From Stichopus chloronotus (Eukaryota > Echinodermata > Holothuroidea > Aspidochirotida > Stichopodidae): a DNA stretch of 64,000 nt. The notes beneath the pieces are model-generated. The model was not told the DNA's origin. It saw only the letters and a program-made list of their open reading frames with translations, and ran no database searches. Shown piece after piece: positions 58,258-64,000 of the stretch (its first letter is position 1; each line of letters begins with the position of its first letter). Both the position numbers and the translations under genes were made by a program. The stretch lies in the NCBI GenBank assembly GCA_021234535.1, contig SFZH01000008.1:20933358-20997357 (forward strand). Direction: 5' to 3'.

Positions 58258-61200
58258 CTAAAGCATATCACGTTGTCTGGTAGTTTCCTGATGTCTGGTA
58301 ATTAGTTCTGCTAGAGATCATGTCCAGTGATTAAGAAAGATGGTTATAAAAAAGGAAGTACAACGAAATAGAACGAAATCGAATGTAATGTTAACTTATT
58401 AGGATACTAATATATTTCAAAAAACACTTAACTGTTTCAGGAAATTAAATCACCTTTCTTCTTTTCTATGTAAAGATAACACAATGACATTTTGTGCTGC
58501 GAAAATCTTTCCGTAGGTTTGCAAGTGTGTTTATGATCGCGTTTTTTTTTTTAAATTTATTTAATTAGAAAACAGTGGACAGTTCATCGTGGAAAAAAAA
58601 AATCAGCGACATTTCGCACAGCATGGAAGTGAATGGTCACCCCATTCTCAAAAGAATTCACTCTTGCTACATGTAAATGGTACATCTGAAGAAAGTACAG
58701 GGCTGGCAAAATTCCTGTTTATTTGTTCTGAAAAAGCTGAGACCCTTCCACTCTTGTATTGGGAACCCTGTGAAGAGAAGGAAAGGGGACAGAAGTACTA
58801 AGCCACTACTGTAAAGAGAACTTTTTTTCATAATTACCAGAAACTGCATATAAGCTTCAGGTTTCTGTAGGATGGATAAGGGGCACATCATTTAGTAATT
58901 GGAACGTCATTAGAGTCGTGATAGTGTTGGGGTTTTGGTTTTTTTTTACAGTCTTGGTATGACTGATGTTTACACTTTGACGTGAAACTTGCCTTGAACT
59001 AACAATACTAGTTGTAAATGTTACTACATAGTCATACTAATTGAATTGTCCCCAAGATATCACTTTTCATGTGATGGTTTTAAATAAATGCCTCTGAATA
59101 TGTGACGGTCTAGCAATGTTCCTCAAACTTTATAAAACCCATAATAAAGATTTCACCAACGAATTTGAAGAATTCAAAATAACACAGGCCATTTTCAATG
59201 AATAAAGACCTTCGAAAAGAAAAGTAGTTTTGCTCATCAGTCTTGTTCATCAGTCTATTCTTTACTGGAATAATTTAATCAAATGCAACTGGAAACTCAT
59301 AGGTTTTTATTTTATACATATAAAACTGTAACACAAAAAAGAAAGTTGCATGCCAAAACTCCTACACTATAAACGGACATTCGGTCCAACCTCACCATTT
59401 TATTCTTTTGGTGAGGTTCAACTTGTTTCAAAGCCCTTATGGCCCTAGGTGAATTTATCACCTCAGACCGTGATGATCCACATCGACAAGTAGAAGTCAT
59501 TCTTGTGAATTTGTTCCGGTGAGTCAATCCAATGTCTAGGCTTTCCTGAGGTGACTGGCAAAGGACATTATGTGACATGTTGAAAACATTTGCCAAACGT
59601 TTGTAATCAAGCAAGAAAGACGGTCTGTTGAACATTTTGACACACCATGAATATTTTCATTAAGTCACAAGAAACATGTTCCGATACAGTTTCATTTTTA
59701 ACTGTGACTACAGAACGAGCTCCGTAACGATAAAGCTATAACAGTGCATCCTGGATTTATCGTCCTAACGCGTACTATACTTTGCTATGAAAGAATGTCA
59801 CATGACATCTCGACTAAATTTATCTATTACATCTTTTTCACTCCCTCCGACAAAATGTTGGAGTCTCCCTGGTAATTTAGATTGTCTTCAAAACATGAAA
59901 GCGAATTTCCCGTCCTTCTTAACTTACTATCAACTATCCATAACATTGTAATGAAAAGAATTAGGTAGGGATTCTATAGTGCGACTCCTAAAGGTTTAAG
60001 TGTTAACATCTATGTCAGTTAGTGTGCTACATCCGTGGTTTAAGGCTGTGGACAGGACTTACCTTTCATAGATGCGCGTGTGTATTTAGAAGTTTGGAGA
60101 TGAAACAAAATCTTAGTCATACTAACAATCTCCACAAAGAAACTCTCATACGCCTAGCTAGTAATGTTTATTAACAGTGTTACAAGTTTAAGGGAATCCC
60201 CCATACCAAAGACACGTGCTGCAGCGTTACGTCTACGCTGAACGTAAAGCTACTAATGTCAACCTATCAAGCAACGTGAAGTTACGCTTTCAAGGTAATG
60301 AGGGGCCTGAACATGAAATTAAGCAACTTCGTCTTTATAACTTAGGTTGAAATATTATACGGATAAGCCGATTTCACAATATTTCAAACATAACCTATTC
60401 TTTACAAGGTTTTGAGTATGATTTACTCTAAAGACTTGTCACGGTGTAGTCTTATAGACCACTGTGGAGGTCGTTGGCCTGTAGCTGAGATCACGTACCA
60501 CTATCTTAACCTAACACTTATCCTAGTCCATAACAGTTCACTGGAATCCTTATGAGTAACCCTGCGAAAAGTCGCTTTTACGCATACAATAATTTAAGCT
60601 GAACAGCTCCTGTGGAAAATACATGATTTGCCTACTTCCAATGAGGACCAGAATAACTACTTTATGGGTCTAACTAATGTTTTAAGTCTGTAGGCTTGTG
60701 TCAATTTTATAGTTCAGACGAATAGCTTCGCAGCCTTAAGGTAGGAAAACCAGGCTTGCTTGAAAAGTACTTACAGTTATAAGGGTAAGAAAAATTCACG
60801 TTTCAGTTTTCAAATTTAATGGAACCAACTCAAAACAAAATCCACAAGTTTTAGCTACTGTAGAATCTACCGATGTTTACCGAAGGGAGAGAAGCATTTT
60901 TTTCTGCACACGGGTACTGACCACTTGAAGACCAATTGATTGACACACTTTAAATTTACTATGGTATTGTTACAAGTAATTTACGTTGACCAAGTTGACC
61001 ATATTTTGGGTCGTGATATAGTTAACCAATCTATTGTCAACTTCAACCATAGTGAATTTAGAATGCACCTGACTAATTATTCGATATGCATTAAGTTATC
61101 GGTCGTGTAATACTTGAGTTATTTTTGGGAATATTTGTTCTCTGTTTTCTTCAAAAGTACGTTCACGAAAAAAAAAATGGAAATCTTCGGACTCCTTTTT

Positions 61201-61796
61201 GCACGTTATCTGGTAATTTATTTGCATGAAATCATGTTTCTCCAAGAGGTGAAGGACAAAAGTGCACGAGAGAGACATTCCGTTCACAATCTGATGTAAT
61301 GTTTTCATTTCTGACATGAGATACATACTTAGAAGCTGCATGAAAATATCAAGGCTATATGTGACTGCAAGAAGTATTACTCTTCTCGCAAATGAATGCC
61401 ATTTTAGGCTGTGCGAAAATAGTTTTCCATAAAACGAAACCCACACAAAAATTGGCTAAAACCAACGACTATTTCTATGTACAATTGTTACGTCACTATG
61501 ATCGGCCACTAAGTTACTGGCGATACTTACTTTCACTTAATTGTACAGTCGGTTGTATTGTCAGTTTTTGGATGCATTAATGAATGCGTTAATAGTCTCT
61601 ATTTATAAACCATTTTTCCTGAATCTTAGAGAATATATTGCAAGATGAACGCCCTTGATATTTAAATCTTATATCTTTATTCTCAATATGAAAGGAAGCA
61701 ATAAATGCAGAGACGTATGTTTTTTTATAGTAATTTATTGTATTTATTGATTGAAGCTGATCCGTTGGATGTCTTCATGATGGCAACAATTCTTCA
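58258..61796. other. No supported gene; intergenic
   Basis: AT-rich DNA. The minus-strand frames at 59312-59635 (107 residues) and 61096-61446 (116 residues) show no domain. Part of the conserved array intron block recurs at about 61495-61590. Two minus-strand AATAAA signals near 61734-61748 could serve the next gene. Confidence 0.4.
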
Positions 61797-63663
61797 CTAG
61801 AAGTCTTTTTCTGGACCTAATACAAACTCAGGCGTAAACTTCCGTTTGTTATTCTGCCCATACTGGTTCATCACAGGTAGTCCCGGTGGTCCTGGAGGTC
61901 CTCGGATGACAAGATCACTGCGAAGAACATAGAACTGCCTCGTTATACATTGGTGCTTATTATTTAAAGGTTTCATAATGGTAACTCAATGAGGTTACAT
62001 CTCAGAATTCTATTCTCTCTGTGTAATCGTTAGTAAAATCATCAAGTTGGGCTTTCGGTTCTTGGATTTTAACTAAAGTCGCTTCTTTTATAGAGCTAAA
62101 TCGTGGTATATGCTTTCATCGTGTGGATCTATGAAAAACACACACAGATGATGGTGAAACTTGAAATTAAAATTGAAATACAATTTAAGATATAGAAACA
62201 TACAAACTCACAGAACATATTAAAACATATGGTCTTACATAATATATGTGATACTCACAACAATAGGATAATTTAGCAGTTTGGATTGGATTTAAAATTA
62301 TTCCCTCCTCAACAACTGCACCTTAAGGTCTTTCCTCATATTCAATATTAAAGTCCTAAGCGTTACATTTTTAACTGACTGACATTGGTTGCTAACTTTA
62401 AGAAGATGTGATGTATACTGTCAGACACATTTTTAAAACAAATCCACATTCACTCTAAAAAATATTTTAGTACTAGTTTTGCTGAGTAGAGGAAGATAAG
62501 AAACTTTTAATTCATACGTGCTTCCAATAATGATCTTTGTGAAAATATATTTCCTTGTGCAGGTTGATCTGTTTACTGAAATATTAATCATAAGATTTAG
62601 CGACAGTTCTGAACAGTAAGAATTATGACCATTTACAGTTTAATTGGTGCCATGATAGCGGTACATGTAGTCACTGAAAAGGCGATTGTTACGCTAGTCA
62701 TCAGATCTTACTTCTGTAATGTTGATTTTCTACGGGAATTGCTTTATAAACTACCACAAACGAATGTAACATGAGAAATTTACTTTTACTGTTTAAAATC
62801 ATCTGTTTTACACTTTCGAATATCTCAACTAAGCACTGATAAGGGTCTCAGAAAGAGGATTACTTTTCATTCTTAAAAAAAAACCCTTCTTATACATAAC
62901 TGTCTCCTTTCGTATTCAATTTCTCTTGTCTATGTTGTAATGTTGCAGAGTTTCATCCAAAGTAAGTTAGAACTTATAATTAAATATGTAGTTGAAAGCT
63001 ATTAATTAAGGTCCTAATGGTTTGGAGAATTTCTTTCAAATTTACAAACAACCTTGGGCAAACTATTTGCATGAGACTTGATGCAAGGTAGGTTGTCTTT
63101 ACTGTTGGCAATAGGTAATATAATTACAACAAAGTGCAATATGATTAATCATTTACAACGTGGAAAGCTCATCTTTAAGGAAAATGACAACTGAATACAC
63201 TGATATAGCATAATTAATTAGATTTTGGACCTCCTGCAAGTCATATCAGTATTTTTTGTGTGTTTCCCTCAAGAATCTTTGCATTCTTATGCTATATTTT
63301 TAATAGCTGAACTTCACATTAGTTGTTAGGATATATGAGACCAGATAATGCCATTAATTTGTAACGCATGTGCTAGCTCATGTTAATAAACAAAATGTCT
63401 TGGAAAGTTGACTACTTATCAACTCTTCATGTAATAACATACATACAACGTCATATGTAACTGCTGACCTCTATACATTTCTTAATCAAGCCCACCGTAT
63501 TATACAATGACAGAATACACGCCTTCGGTCATTTTTCCACTAAATTTCACAATAGAATCAATGACTGTTCAATAAGAAGTACTTACTCATCTTTCGATAG
63601 GCTTGCTACTACGCCACTGGTCACTAATAGACACACTACGATAACCGTGAAATAGAGCTTCAT
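61797..63663 (-). CDS. Collagen-triplet secreted peptide, intact (two exons)
   Basis: Exon 1 (63663-63587) encodes MKLYFTVIVVCLLVTSG and VVASLSKD, ending GA|gtaagt in phase 2. Exon 2 (61917-61797) follows cgcag. The split codon gives Asp, then 39 residues: DLVIRGPPGPPGLPVMNQ, then YGQNNKRKFTPEFVLGPEKDF and TAG. It has three ideal triplets (GPP GPP GLP). An NNKRK basic site could release a C-terminal KFTPEFVLGPEKDF. The precursor is 65 residues. The FTPEFV.GP segment recurs in the broken copy at 36.4 kb, so it is an old family feature. Two AATAAA signals lie 49-63 bp after the stop. The intron is about 1.67 kb. Role and target are unknown. Secretion is well supported. Confidence 0.75.
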
Positions 63664-63750
63664 GATAATTAAAAGACCTCAAAATCAAGTTGAACTATTT
63701 TGATAGTGAGATAATAGCTACCCTCCCTTAAATATGAATGCACAACGTCG

Positions 63751-63999
63751 ATGTATACAACCAGTCATAATTTGTCTGACGTATTCCAAACTCTTGTCGT
63801 TTCAGATTTTCTACTAGACTGGACGAAAGCTAAGTGCAAGAAGACGACCGTGCAAGGAGTCGAACTTAAAGACTGTCACAGCTATCATGCCATAACACAG
63901 TGCAAACTGAAACGTGACTGGAATTGTACCGTAGTCCTTGGCTTTTTAGAAAACAAACATGAACTAGATGATTATGTTCTCAGAGAAAGTAAACCTTGA
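63751..63999 (+). CDS. Cys-rich terminal exon of an unrecognised protein (partial)
   Basis: After a good acceptor (tcgtttcag, about 63806) the plus strand reads FLLDWTKAKCKKTTVQGVE, LKDCHSYHAITQCKLKRDWNC and TVVLGFLENKHELDDYVL, with a stop at 63997-63999. There are four cysteines in about 30 residues and an N-glycosylation site (NCT). The composition looks like extracellular protein, and the C-x-T-V-x-G..L.DC pattern is loosely like cystine-knot or other small disulfide domains. I cannot name the family. Any upstream exons would be at lower coordinates on the plus strand and were not found. The gene would be opposite to and divergent from the peptide gene at 63.6 kb. Confidence 0.35.
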   Translation: MYTTSHNLSDVFQTLVVSDFLLDWTKAKCKKTTVQGVELKDCHSYHAITQCKLKRDWNCTVVLGFLENKHELDDYVLRESKP

Positions 64000-64000
64000 A

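Noticed and set aside
59312..59635. 107-residue minus-strand open frame.
   Set aside because: No recognised motif and no splice signals in a useful place, so it is probably chance.
1..64000. CRISPR arrays, tRNA and rRNA genes, bacterial operons.
   Set aside because: No regularly spaced identical repeats, no convincing tRNA A/B boxes and no rRNA-like sequence were seen. Split genes, low coding density and retroelements show this is eukaryotic DNA.

Overview
This is a eukaryotic, AT-rich window, most likely from a marine invertebrate. An echinoderm is my best guess, from a sea-urchin-like histone 3' end signal and the repeat style, but nothing here proves the species. Genes are split by introns with GT/AG boundaries. 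Most long open frames are chance frames in AT-rich DNA, and there is no operon-like organisation.

The main content is a tandem array of tiny two-exon genes, all on the minus strand, spread over about 60 kb. Exon 1 is 77-83 bp and encodes a conserved signal peptide (MKLxLTxIVxCLLxTS type). It ends two bases into a codon at GTAAG or GTGAGT. Exon 2 is 55-163 bp, starts after a CAG or AG acceptor and encodes the whole mature peptide. In the main subfamily (exon 1 / exon 2 near 27.7k/25.9k, 31.9k/30.7k, 58.1k/55.4k and 63.6k/61.9k, plus a lone exon 2 at 22.2k) the mature peptide opens with DLVIRG and three collagen-like Gly-X-Y triplets, followed by a variable basic tail. In the second subfamily (4.9k/4.2k and 10.1k/9.5k) the signal exon is related but the mature exon is unrelated. 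I do not recognise the peptides as any named family.

Between 36.4k and 47.3k lie at least seven further exon-2 copies with no signal exon between them. Most keep the acceptor and the first 12-22 codons, then hit stops or frameshifts. They sit in repeated blocks of roughly 0.85-6 kb with conserved intron-like sequence.

A Penelope-like retroelement pair occupies 42.4-46.4 kb. Two copies are arranged head to head as a large palindrome, each with a reverse-transcriptase reading frame and a hammerhead ribozyme just after the stop codon. The pair is bracketed by a 1.13-kb direct duplication of host DNA that behaves like a giant target-site duplication. The centre of the palindrome carries a foreign-looking segment with an open frame ending in a basic tail and a histone-type 3' stem-loop.

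Other items are a probable membrane-receptor last exon (530-876), a possible Kunitz-like exon (about 17 kb), a Cys-rich last exon at the right edge, a decayed non-LTR reverse-transcriptase fragment (57.8 kb), a hAT-like terminus (34.4 kb) and scattered dispersed repeats. The rest appears to be intron or intergenic DNA.
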